A stretch of 64,000 bases of DNA, from contig JAJQJQ010000006.1 of NCBI GenBank assembly GCA_028622995.1, forward strand, positions 6,324,001-6,388,000, read 5' to 3'. A program made the translations under genes and the position numbers. The DNA comes from Panagrolaimus kolymaensis. Its lineage: Eukaryota > Nematoda > Chromadorea > Rhabditida > Panagrolaimidae. This document shows, in pieces, positions 46,178 to 58,271 of the stretch. The notes under the pieces were generated by a model. It did no database searches. It was not told the DNA's origin and worked only from the letters and a program-made list of their open reading frames with translations. Each line of letters begins with the position of its first letter. Positions within the stretch are counted from its first letter, which is position 1.

Positions 46178-46426
46178 TCTTTCTTGCCTCCCATTATTTG
46201 ATTGTAACTTTGACTTTTGACGCACGTGTGTGCATACATACTTTCTTTTTTTGTTTTATCAATAAAAGCTTTATTTTGTACTTTTTGTGCTTTCATTCAA
46301 TCACATTATTTCTAACAACTTCTTTTTTTTTCTTCACTGTTTGCTTTTTTGGTGTTTGCGTGTGTTGTTTCAACAAAAGCATAAAAAAGAATCGGCAGCA
46401 ATCGTGGCTATTTTACAAATATTTTC

Positions 46427-49400
46427 ATGTTGACCCTTCGGGTTTTTTACTTTTTACTTTATGGCCTTGCTCATACTGTATCTGAGTCAACAACCATCAC
46501 AACAGAATCATTTGATCCTACTACTTCATATTTCACCCATGAAATTTCTCCACCATCGACCACATCAACCTCAATAGGAAGGAAGGTTGTTCTTGCGAGT
46601 TTTTATACCATTCATCAAGCTGGAATAATTCCATGTGATACAATAATTCCAGAAAATATTATTTTATCTATTATTCATCAACATTCAATTTTAACTGCCA
46701 ATGAAAAGATTTTATCGAAGCTTGGAGTAAAATTGGTATCAGATTTTGCGGATACTTGTGATGATGCTTCTGTTACCCTTCAAAAAGCCGTTGGAATTAT
46801 TGGACAATCTCAAGATTTTTGTGAACGAAAATCTGATCAATCTCATAATAAACCTGGTGGTGATAGCAGTGGAAAAAACAGAAATAATGAAATTTCACAA
46901 ACATTGATTGCAGCCACTGGAGTATTTCGTGGAGAAATTGGTGATAGCATAAATTATCTTCTTCGAGCTTTTTGTTTGCCCGTTATTGCTTCTGTTTCAT
47001 CTTCAGCAGAAATGGATAATCCCATAACTTATCCATACTTTCTTCGAACTGGAGCATCCGATGTTTATAAAGCTCAAGTAATTCTTGATATTTTACAATC
47101 ACAACAATGGTATCATATTTTGGTTATTTCTGATTCATCTTCCACGGGTGTAGCATTAACAAATCAATTTAAAACTCTCATAGAATATTGTTATGCAAAT
47201 GATGATATTCATTTATTTCGACCACCATGTGTGGAAAATTATTTTCAACTTTCATTTTTTGATGATTCTAATGAAGGAGAAGTAAGTCATTGTTATTAAA
47301 CTGCTGAAGTTGGAATTTTAAAACCTTGTAAACCTAAAAGTTGTTTTGTCCGTTTAAGATTTTATTGACAAAGTTAAGACTGTGTTTAGCCTCTTCCCAT
47401 AATTTCATTATTCTTTTAAATCAATCAATACAAACAGTTGACTTTTTTGGAAAAATTACTGATAAGAATTTTTTCACTGTGCTACTTGAAAAAAAAAAGT
47501 TTTAAGCAAAAAAGACTAATCCCTTGCAACTGAAAGAAAGGTTTCTTTCAGAATTAAAAAAGTATCGTAATGATTTAAAAATAATAAATTCGTTTTTCCT
47601 ATAATTAGAATTGAAACTTTAGCTTGAAACCGAACGAGAATATCTTAAAAAAGGTCTCAATAATAGCGCTACCAGAGTGATTGTAATGTTAATGGAAGAT
47701 CGAGCAATCGATAAAACTTTATTATTTCTTGATACATTGGATTCAAATCCAGGTCGATGGCAATTTATTTTATCAACTAAAGATATTCAAAGCAACACAT
47801 TATTAGAATATTCATTTGCTGTGGAAGAAAATATTGAAGCATATTTGGAATTTAATGAAGTCATTAAAAGTGTTACTTTAAAAAATACTGAAGTAAGCTG
47901 CTTTTAGTTAATTTTCGATGCAGCAACAAGAAAGAATTTTGTTTTAGAATCCATGGGTTCAAGAGCTAATAGAAAATGAAAATCTTTGTTGTTGGAATAA
48001 TGTTACTTCATGCCCTTACAGTATCCAATGTGACGGAAGTGAAAAGATAATAAATGTTCCAGAAAAAGCTAGTCATGAAGCCATACATGTTTATAATGCA
48101 ATTATGCTTTTGGCAACTGCAATTAAAAACATCCATGATGAATATTGTAAAAATGAATCAGGAATTTGTGAAAACTTAATAAATGAAGCCACAGGTCGAA
48201 TGCTATTAAATTATTTGTTAAATGCCAGCTTTGCGGATGAATATCATCAAAAATTTGAGTTATTTAATCGATCAGCCACGCCTGTTTATAATGTGTTTCA
48301 AATGCAAGAAGTAAGGTTAAACTCCTTTTTTAATTTCCATAATCATTCATTTTTAGGGAAACTGGAAATCTGTTTTAACCCAATATAATCCTTACATTGG
48401 CCCTGTTCCATCAATATTTAATTTTCCAATCAAAGAAATCCCAGGTTATGATGATATTTTACAAGAAAGTGTTTATTGTCAACCTAATTGTGATAAAACT
48501 ATTATCGATATGCGTGGAAGATGTTGTTGGAATTGTCGATCATGTAATTATGGTGAATTTATAAATAATACGCTTATGATGTGTCAAAATTGTTCGATTG
48601 AAGAAATGCCAAATGAAAATCTCACGGGTTGCATTTTGGAACCTAAACCTCCATTGTTCTATGAACCTACAGCAGAAATGTGGGTTCTCATTGGAGTTTC
48701 GATAATTGGAGTCTTGATTTCAACGATTTTAACTACATATATTTATCTTTTTCGCAAAACTCCCATGGTTATGGCTTCCACTCCAGATTTATGTTATCTT
48801 CAATCATTTGCTCAATCATTGCTTTTTATTATTGCTGGTATGATGCTTCCATCACCAAATATGATAGTTTGTGGAACAGTATGGACCATTTCTTCTGTGT
48901 TATTAGTGACGACGCATGCAATATTTCTTATAAAAGCTATACGACTTTCAAGGCCAAGATTTTATACTAAATTAATTGCATACGCAAACACTCCAGTCAA
49001 ATGTTCGTTAATTATGTTATTTGTATTCTTCGCAAGCCAGCTACTAATATGTGTTATTTGGATACTTCTAAGGCCACCAAAACCTTTAAGAAAATTTCAT
49101 GAAGATATTGTTCATTGCAGGTTTGTTATTGAATAACAAAATTTCATCCTTTACCAAAAAAAACTACGATAGCTATTAATGTCAAAGTTAAATTACCAAC
49201 ATATTTATTCCATCACTTTGAAGTTCACGCCCCAATTTAACAAGGTTATTTCCGTGTGATCTAAGGGGAATAAACTTTAAAAAATGTCATAGTTATTCAG
49301 GCAATGTCAAACAAAAGTCTCCGAAACACCAGTCAATGTTAAAACAAAAAAATTAACTTTGATTTTCTTATTTCAAAGATCGCAAAAGTATTATAATTAA

Positions 49401-50134
49401 CATTCTTGTCCAAATTTTTTTGATCAAAGCTACGTAAATTGCGAGTTTACCATATTTAAAACCAAAAAATTGCCTTTGTATCAGGTTCAAATCACGTTTG
49501 CATACCAAAAATATCGATTTTTTGTTTAATCAAAGCTAAATTTGATGCTTCTGATTTATTGATAATAAAAAAAAAACTGTTGTTTGATAAGCCACCAACC
49601 TCAAAATGCACAGAGTCAAAGTACAAACTCTTTTTCAGTAGCAATAATGAAGTTCAAACTATTGTTTTGATGATTCTTCCATTAGCATTAATTATTGCAA
49701 CATTTTATTTTCAACGTAATGCAATTAGAAATAAAATCATGTTTCAGGTTTGCAAGTTTTACAAAATTCCATTATTGTTATCAAAATATTTTTAGGTTAG
49801 ACAAGCAAGAATAGGACTTGCAGGAACTCTGTGTTTCATTGTAAATTATGGTGTATTGCTGCCATTAATATTCATGGAAGGATCACCCGCATATGTGAGG
49901 GCAACCATTTTAATGTGCATTCCATTTTTAACAGCTTTGGTCTCACTCACAACCATGCATCTTCCAATTGCATATGAATTATTTTTTCGAAAGAAACAAA
50001 ATTCACATGAATATGTTTCACGTGAACGAAGCCGACAATTTCAAGCTGGTAATTTTGTTTATTATGTTGATGCAATGCTTTTACGAAGAGCGAATCGAAC
50101 GAGAACTCAAACAACAGTTAACTCAAATTTATAA
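46427..50134 (+). CDS. Class C GPCR, metabotropic-glutamate-receptor-like
   Basis: Six exons (46427-47281, 47623-47892, 47948-48310, 48357-49120, 49639-49747, 49796-50134) give 899 residues. A signal peptide (MLTLRVFYFLLYGLAHTVS) leads into a Venus-flytrap domain. That domain contains VIASVSSSAEMDNPITYPYF and GASDVYKAQVILDILQSQQW, the equivalents of the mGluR agonist-lobe blocks. The Cys-rich NCD3G linker is clear (RCCWNCRSCNYGEFINN, MCQNCS). Seven membrane helices follow, from MWVLIGVSIIGVLIS to ATILMCIPFLTALVSLT. The intracellular tail is short and basic. The ligand-binding lobe has diverged from standard mGluRs, so the ligand is uncertain. Two introns (341 and 518 bp) are much longer than the rest. 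Confidence 0.88.
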
Positions 50135-50481
50135 TCTTTTTTTGGAACCTAAAAATTTGTGCAAACTTTAAAATACGGGTTTTTATATACATAGTTAGAA
50201 TGAATTAATTTTGCTTTTGTTAGATATTGTAAAAATCTTGAATAAATGTTTCGTAAAGTTAACAATTTTAGATGCTAAAAGACGATGCAACACCTTTATT
50301 ACCAAAGGGATATTTTCAATAATAAACGCTAACAACTACAAAATATCCATTGGTAGCATACATTTTAAACTTCCCAAATCAAAAACAAAAAATCAAAATA
50401 AAATCAGTTTATTAGTTAATTGCATAAAATATACATACAAAGAAATAAGTTATATATACACAGTAAAGCTATAATATCAAG

Positions 50482-51580
50482 TTAATTATCACAAAAATTG
50501 ATTTGAGAGGTCGTTTTTTCAGGAGATTTGGTGGCGAACATACGACGAAATACTTTCATTGGAGTCTTCTTCTTTTTTGGTGCCATAGTGATCAAGTTTT
50601 CCAATGTGATATCACCCAATAATCCAGCTTCTTGAAATTGAACAAAAGCTTCTTGAGGTTTCAAAGCGCCTTGACGAACAGAAAGTATAAGAAAGTTCTT
50701 GAGATTTTCTTTTCGCATCTAAAAATAAGGCATATATTAGCAAAAGCAAAAAAAAAGAAGATAAAAACATACGAGACCAGTTTCTTCACGAAAAATATCA
50801 ACGATATTATTTGAATCATTATGAGGTGCAAAAACAGAGTTTTCTTGAGTGAGTTCGGTATATGTATGAAGACGTTCATTCATTTCTTCGAAGGATTCTT
50901 CTAATTGTGCATTTCGTGCTTCCTAAAAATAATGTGGTTAGTAACATTAACAGAAATAGGAGGTGGTTGTTTAAGGTAACATCCTACTTTAAATTGCATG
51001 TCATAATGACAGAGACAGTTAACAATAATAGTATGGAAAAAGCAAGAGAAAGAAAACTTACAGCTTGTTGCAAACGATGTACGGTATCTTCAAGTTGTTC
51101 AGCAAGATAAGCTTTTTCTTCCATTAATTCATGAATATTTGACATTGAAGACATAGGAGCAGACGAGCGTGTAATATCATCAGGTTCTGGTAATCCAGAA
51201 ATGTTACGTTTGCTGAGTCCAGTTTGTACATCATCCAGCTTTTGACAAATATCTTTTGCAATCAATGAGAGATGAAGATATAATGTTTCACTTCGATCAC
51301 TTAAGTCTTTCACCCCTTCAGCGATGACTTTAGCTTCTCGTTCAGCTACAACAATTGTATCACCATTGTTTCGTAAGACGTTGAGTAAACTGAAGGCGCA
51401 TCTATCAAGAGCAAGCTGTTCTTTGAGATCACCAATTTCATTATAGAGCTTTCCAATTTCTTTTTTATGAACATCACGTTGTTCGACGAGGACACTTTTG
51501 TAACTTTCAACATCCTTCAAAGCTCGATCATATTCAAGTTGAAGCGATTCAAGAGGAGTCATCATTTTTTCATCCATCAT
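50482..51580 (-). CDS. Coiled-coil protein, unknown function
   Basis: Three exons (51580-51062, 50922-50773, 50718-50482) give 301 residues. Heptad-rich helices cover about residues 5-60 (LESLQLEYDRALKDVESYK, KKEIGKLYNEIGDLKEQL) and 145-205 (MEEKAYLAEQLEDTVHRLQQ, EARNAQLEESFEEMNERL). The C-terminal region is globular or basic (MAPKKKKTPMKVFRRMFATK). TTTTTCAG at about 51613 precedes a 32-base leader before ATG 51580, suggesting trans-splicing or a leader intron. It looks like a cytoskeletal or adaptor coiled coil, but I cannot name a family. It converges on the GPCR gene, with stop codons about 350 bp apart. Confidence 0.75.
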
Positions 51581-54385
51581 AGGCAGGAGAATTGAAAATG
51601 AAACGTAGAAAAGCTGAAAAAATATAAGGAGATTGTAAAAAATGAACATAAGCAAATTTTCGCGGATGAAAAAAATGACTTTTGCATAAACATTCAGGAA
51701 AAAATAAATGAAACAATGAAAAGCTAAAAGCAATGAGCAAAGTGATGAAATAAAGATTGTGATGAAAGTTAACGAGCTTGGAACAAAAAATATGGAAGAG
51801 AAGAGCTTCGGGTTCAGAGAGAGAGAAAAGCAAAGATACTGTATAAGTTGTTGCGTGATCCAAAAGGGCAAGAAAAATGGCAAAGAAAAGGTAGCACCAA
51901 TAAATAAATAAATAAAAATGATGACACTTTTTTGTAGTTTTGTTTTATTCGTTTCTTAATAACGATGTTGATTTATTGCTTTTTTTCTATCAATTTTGTT
52001 GCAGATTGAAACGTATTAGTCTGTTTGCATGTTTTATGGTTTAGTTTAAGTTATTTGCTTTGAAAGATTTTATTCACAGAAAATATTCATTTATATTTAC
52101 AAAGTTTGACAACGGTTGATTATGATTTTTGACCGCTCAGTAGAGATTTGTTCATGATGTTTTTATCATAGATTTCAAAGATCGAAAGGATTCTTGTTAA
52201 AATCAAGCTGCAAATTTGAAGGTGTCATAGAGGATGAATGTATCCATTAATAACTTAAGAATGTAAAGCTCATTATTTTGTGGCTGAATGTTGCATCAAT
52301 AGTTTATTATCAGAAATGTGATTATTATCAAGCTGCATGATTAGTGTAATTTCTTTTCCATGATAATGAAAGGAAGCCCTGATAAATATTGTTTAATTTT
52401 TAGCTTTGAGGCTGACTGGCTTAAAAATAGTTGATAATTTTTCGAACGTTCTGCAAAAGGTTTACTGCCATTTTTTTGCTTTGGAATATTTTTTTTACTA
52501 AACTTTGTCTCCTAAAAAATCATCCAACCAATTCGCACGAACATAAAAATTGAAGGAAAAAAACATACGTACAACAACATACTGTTTTTGAATGAAAACG
52601 GGTCATTTTTTAAATGTTATGCACAATCTCTAACTTTTTTTCTTTCTTATATTTGCAAAAAGCAAAAATGGAACCTTTTGGAGAAGTATTTTTTCCTTCC
52701 TTTCTATTCATCTTTTTCGTTAATGCCATCATTGTTATAAGACAGCAACCAATAAACACTTTAGTGTATGTACATATATGTATGTCACTGACACACATAC
52801 CAACACATTGTGTTTTGATTTTATTAAATTAAACTCGTTTTTTTATTCTTCGTCTTATTTAGATTAAGATTTGCGATTTGTACTTTTGCTGCTTTTTAGG
52901 CATCATTTTTATTGAAATTAAAAATTGTTTTTAGTTTGCTCTCTCTCTTCTCTCTCATCGATTAAGAAGAAGAAGAAGACGAATTTTTATTTTATTTTAA
53001 TTTTTCGCTCTAAATTTTATCTTTGCGATATATACATACTTAGCTTTTATTTGAATATGCAAGAAACAATTTTTTTGATGTTTGCTGCAATCAATTGGTT
53101 GCTTTTCCTTTCTTATTTTCTTTCGCTAGTTATAAATAATAATTTTTAGTTCCTCACAAAAAAATAAATATGTTATATATTTTTTGAAAGGTATGTTTGA
53201 ATGTAATAAAAAATGGAGAAAACAAGTGGTAATAACATGGCAGCGAGACTAGTGACTTTTATTTCGAAATTGCCTTTACCGTATCTAAATTTTTATTTCC
53301 TTGATCACAACCATCTATTACACTTTCAAGGTTAGTTTCTCTAAGTTATTTAAAGTTAAAACACTCCGCATTACCGTAAATCATCATTATAAATTAAATT
53401 TTTTCCACCCTCATTTTTATATTAATAACATAATATTATAAAATAATCACATGGGAATTATAGCCGTCTTTTTAGACCATAATAAAAAAAATTGACTACA
53501 ATTTTTTTACAGTGTTTTCTTTTTATTTATTTTTTTCCCGTCGAAAAAAAGTTTAATAACAGCTTGCTTTTAAGCCGGAAATTATTATTCTTTCATCCAC
53601 ATCCATTTTGTCGTCGTCGTCCGACAGGTTGCTTATAAAATTTTTAGAAGTTTTTTTTCTTGTTGTTGGCTTCCGCTTTTTTTTTTCACGTTCTTTTTTT
53701 TTGTCCCAGTGTAGTTTGTTTTCGGACATGTGGTTGTATTAATTCTCTTCTTTCTTTTTTGTTGCTTTTATTTGAAAGTGAACGTTGCTTGTAGTGTTTT
53801 TATTTTGTAAAAGTAAGTCAATATTTTCGTTTCATTCAAAAAAGAAAAAGTATAATAGAATTTCCCTTATAAAAATCTGAATTAATTGAATGGGGAGTGA
53901 AAAGAAAAAACAAGCAGCTTTTTTCAATTATAGTCTCGTGTCCATGTGATAACTTTCCCTTTTTTATTTTTTCCTTCAACAAAAAAGTCATCATTGAAAT
54001 TTTTCTTTGGCAAATTAATTTTTAAAAAAGATGTTTTTAAGAGTTAAAGCAAAAAAAGGCACCATTAAGCTTTCATTTTTTTCTTCACGTGCGAAAAAAA
54101 TTAAAAAGATTTTTTGTAAAGCTATTGCACTTCCACCTTGCAACCACCAATCTTTCTTTAGATGCACCCGCACCTTTTTGATTTGGGGCGGCGCTAAAAT
54201 TTTTTACTGTCTTGAAAAAATATTTTATTTTCTGTTTGTAAACTTTGTTTTCACAAAGATCTTTTCTATTTAAGCACCAGCGATGGAATCTATGCATTAT
54301 CATTGTTGGATAGTTCCTTAACTTTCATTTGGTTGGATATTCTATTTTATTTATACTGTAAATTATTTTCCCAAACAAAATAAAG
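51581..54385. other. 2.8 kb intergenic stretch
   Basis: The promoter side of both the coiled-coil gene (-) and the charged-helix gene (+). It contains T tracts and short CT repeats. Open frames on both strands are low-complexity and unsupported. No RNA gene is recognised. Confidence 0.4.
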
Positions 54386-54949
54386 ATGACTGATGATGAA
54401 GAACAAAGACGTCGAGATGAGGAAGAACTTCGTCGACTTGATGAACAAATAAAACTTGAAGAAGAACGTATTAAACGTGAAATGGAAGAAATTGAACGAT
54501 TGCGAAAAGAAAATGAGATTCTTGAAGGTAATATTTTTTATACTTACTTCTTCACAGTCACAAAACTTTTACCCTCTGTTTAATTTCCCCATTTTTTAAG
54601 CAGTTCGATTGAATAATTTTTGTAATGGATTGGTGCAATAAAATAAAGAATAGCTGATTGAATACTCCAAGGTAAGTCTTGTAATTCAAAATATAAAGCT
54701 TGGCTTGGAGTATTCATGCTTGCTAACTAACTTCGGAAAAATATTGCAAACATTTAACCTTTTTTATAAACGGCTTACACTTGGGATTACAATATTTTAA
54801 CTACTTTTTATCAAACAATTTCTTGGTTTTCAGAAGCCCGTCGCCGATGTGAAGAAGACGAACGAAAAAGAAGGGAAGATGAAGATCGTCGGAAACGTGA
54901 AGAAGAGGAACGTCGAAGAAGGGAAGAAGAAGAAGCAGGAAAGCGTTAA
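54386..54949 (+). CDS. Short charged single-helix protein
   Basis: Two exons (54386-54527, 54834-54949; split codon GAA) give 85 residues made almost entirely of Glu, Arg and Lys with few hydrophobic residues (EEELRRLDEQIKLEEERIKR, then RRKREEEERRRREEEE). The pattern of alternating acidic and basic blocks predicts an ER/K-type stable single alpha helix rather than a coiled coil. The splice signals and start context are good. The 306-bp intron is longer than usual and contains no open frame of note. The product could be a fragment of a larger family such as caldesmon- or troponin-like proteins, but it is complete in itself here. Its function is unknown. Confidence 0.6.
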
Positions 54950-55470
54950 AATTATTTTCTTCTTCTCTTTCTCCCTCCTTCATAATTTTGCAATAATCAC
55001 ATTCACGATGGTTCTAATATATTCACCGCTAATTTTTTCTCATCCAACCTCTATCACTACCTTCTTCTTAAATTTTTGAAATATCATTTTTTGAGCTTTA
55101 TTTTTTTTGAGTGCCTTATTTTCTTTCGATGTTTTTTTTTACTTTAAATACTTTGCCTTAATATTTTTATCGATAAAATAAAATATATTTAAAATTAAAC
55201 TTTAACATTTTTTTATTATTATTATTAAACTTAAATGAAAAACAAAAGAAAGAACAAAATACGTTCATACTTGAATGTGGGCTGCTGATGATGCTGCTTT
55301 CACATTATTATTATTTTTTTGAGATCATAAGAAGAAAATAATAAAATAGGAATAAAAAGCAAACAAAATAAATTTTCGATCGCGAAAAAAAAATAAATAA
55401 GAGAGACCAAAGTAGAGACAAAATAATAAGATAGTAGCGAAGCAAAGAAAAATAATTTTCTTAAAGCTTA
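54950..55470. other. Convergent 3' flanks, no gene seen
   Basis: AT-rich sequence between the stop codons of the charged-helix gene (+) and the cystine-knot gene (-). AATAAA-like words occur on both strands. Confidence 0.4.
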
Positions 55471-58271
55471 TTATGGACGATCGGGAACGAGAAGGCGATT
55501 GAATTTTCTTCGAAGTCGACATTGACAGGTTATTGGAACTTTAACAAAACCTTCAACAAAATCACTTGTACTTCCAGCTATTCGAACTCCAGCTGGACGA
55601 AATTCGTATAATGTTACACATTCCGAGGTGAATCTGAAATGAAAAAAAATAATTTGCGAGATGTTTGATCGGAAAATGTATTTAGTTTGAAACTTTTTTA
55701 AAGTGAAAATGGAAGGTCCTCCGATAAAATTTTTTTTGATGTAAAGTGGAAAGTTTGATGGAAAAAAAAAAAGAATTTTCTTTTTTGAGACATTCTCTAG
55801 AGTAAAAAAATTTGCTCATCTTTGTAACCAATTTATAATTTAAGTGGTTCAGCAAAAGAAAGTTTTTGAATTAAAATTTCCATTAACTTATGGCGAAGAC
55901 TGAGTGGAATTGTTTAAAAGTCATAGACTACCTAGGCTGCTATTAAATTAAAAATGATGCTGTCTTTAAAATTTCGTTTAAAAAGAGTTGTATTTTTTTC
56001 CAAACCAAATTACTCGTTTGTCTTTTTGGTGTTAAAATTATGAGCAAAAATTACAAAGGCCGAGTCCAAGACATTCATGATGTGTTTTGAAGTTATCGTT
56101 AGGGACATTTGGTAGAGTAATTCACGTTTGATTCGCTCAAAAGGTAATGATAAAATACTTACAAAGCATTATCAATGCCATGGCATTCACTTCTTTCACT
56201 GTTTTCGCATTCAATAAAAGTTGCTCTGAATTTTCTACGATCATCTTGTTGGATTTCAATGCGACTTCCATTTTGTTCTAAAAATATCAAACTTTTAATA
56301 TTAAAAATAATTTCTTATCAAAATCAGAAAAGAAGAGACAAAAAAGTGAAAGTGTGGTTATTTATTTTTTATTGTTTTTTAATCAAAATAAAATCTTATC
56401 ATTTTTTCTTGGGTTAAAAAAGTGGGTGATTCATTTGCTCACAATTGCCAATTGGCTAAAGTTGTAATTGCTTTTAAAATTAGTGTTAAACATCAAAAAC
56501 TGTAAGAAAATTCATTACTAGAAAATAAAGTTTTTTAACTTTGAGTAATCTGTAAAAATTTCATGGTGTTTTCAAAAAGGTGCATCATTTTTCATTTTTT
56601 CTAAAGAAATGCTTCTTCTTATTTCGAAAGTTTTTTTTAAATTTAATTTGGGATCGTGTAAAATTCCAAAACAAAAAATGAGGGAAATGAAAGATGACAG
56701 TAAAATTTGAGTTCTTTTTTTTAATTCTCTTATCATTATTTATTTTTTATTTTTTATCGAGTAATGTTTGCTTGCTAGCTTTTTATTTTTTGTCAAATAA
56801 GAAAGAAATAAAACATTCTTACAGTAATTTAATTTCATAAGAATTTAAAAAATCCCGAAACAACTAACTTACCATGCCCAAATTGAGGTTGATAATCTGT
56901 TTTTATAATTGTTTGACAAACATGCTCATGTGAAGGTAAAGATTTAAGGGTTTGAGCTGAACGTTTTTGAGCATTCTAAAAAAGTTGACTTGAATAAAAT
57001 TGAATATTTTAACGAATGAATTAAAAAGTGAGAAGAGCTACTCCTCCGGAAGAAGAGTGGGCTTTCTCTGATGATGTTTATGATGTGGATAATTAATAAA
57101 GCGTTTCATTAATGCTTAAAAAATAAATGCACTATGGAAAGCAAAGAAATTAAAAATTCAAAAAATGCATTTTTTAAATTTTTTGTTTATTATTAGTTTT
57201 TGGAATGAAGTATCACAAAAAATCTGAAGTTTTTGCGTGCGCGACACGACAGTGGTATTGCGTGGGAGATTAGTATATTTATCTAACATCATCATCGCAA
57301 TTTTTTTAAATAGTAAAAAACAAAAGACAAAAATAAACTTACAATTGAATCAAATGAAGGATATCGAGGTAAAAATGCTGTTGAAGCAGCTGAATTAAAG
57401 CCAAAATCTTCATATTGATCTATTAAAAATGATGGATCATATCTTGTAATCACTAAAAAATGGAAATATGGGATATGCTTAATCCAAAGAAAATTTAATA
57501 AAAAGATAAAAATTTAGGGCATATAAAACATAATAAACAACCATCAAAGTAAAACATTTATTCAAAGAATAAACTAAAAATCATTGTTTGCAAAAACAAT
57601 CGAAAAAAACCTTAATTTTTTGCGGTCGTCGTTGTCTATTGTTGTCGAGTTAAGTCAACTTTAATTTAATATTTATTTTTGAGATGAAACCTATCGTCAC
57701 TTTTTCTCTATCTATCTCTTTTTTCTTTTGTTCAATGAACATGAATGAAGAAGATAAAAACCTAATTATTTATTTATTGGAATTAAAACATTTATATGAA
57801 CTAATTTAAATGGATTAGTTTTTTAAATTGATGATGATGGCTGCCCTTTATTTTTGTCGCACTTTTTTTGTTGTTGGTTAAGGAGACTAATAACTAACAC
57901 TGTGGTTTAATTCTTATTAACGTGGTATGACATAGGAAAACTAGTAATGATACAAGGTTATTATAATTTCTTGAATTATCATAACCTTGCAGGGTGTGAT
58001 TGGTTTGTAATAAGCAAAGCACCTAAGATCTCAACAAAGTATAAGGAAAAACATGAAAGTTTACTAAAAAGTTTAGAGTGCGAATTTACTTAAAAATAGC
58101 TCCACCAACATGAGAAAAAAAAAGAAAACAACAATAATGGTGAATTATTTATGAAAGATGGGGGCAAGAAGAAAAGAAAAGGACAGGAAAAAAACAAAAT
58201 TTACCATAAACACTTTCGGTGATAAAAATTTGTGTTGCAACAATAAATGCAGTAGCTAATCTTAAAAGCAT
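55471..58271 (-). CDS. Secreted cystine-knot protein, neurotrophin-like
   Basis: Five exons (58271-58205, 57452-57343, 56975-56873, 56277-56163, 55633-55471) give 185 residues. The first 19 or so residues are a signal peptide (MLLRLATAFIVATQIFITES). A short propeptide ends at NAQKRSAQ, a possible dibasic cleavage site. The mature region has six cysteines in the order C...C....CHGID....SEC...VPITCQC. The block CHGIDNALFTSEC followed by TLYEF and a final CxC closely follows the neurotrophin pattern C-R-G-I-D...YC...CVC. Spaetzle-type ligands share the fold but usually not the GID motif. It probably acts as a dimeric extracellular ligand. Introns are large (530-750 bp), with one of ~370 bp. Confidence 0.78.
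57953..57989. repeat. Short hairpin in the first intron of the cystine-knot gene
   Basis: CAAGGTTATTATAATT and AATTATCATAACCTTG form a 16-bp inverted repeat with one mismatch and a 5-base loop. It is too short for a typical miRNA precursor and may be chance or a MITE remnant. Confidence 0.4.

Noticed and set aside
51613..51883. N-terminal hydrophobic extension of the coiled-coil protein
   Set aside because: The upstream frame is T-rich leader or intron sequence ending in a TTTTTCAG acceptor; the coiled coil starts at ATG 51580.
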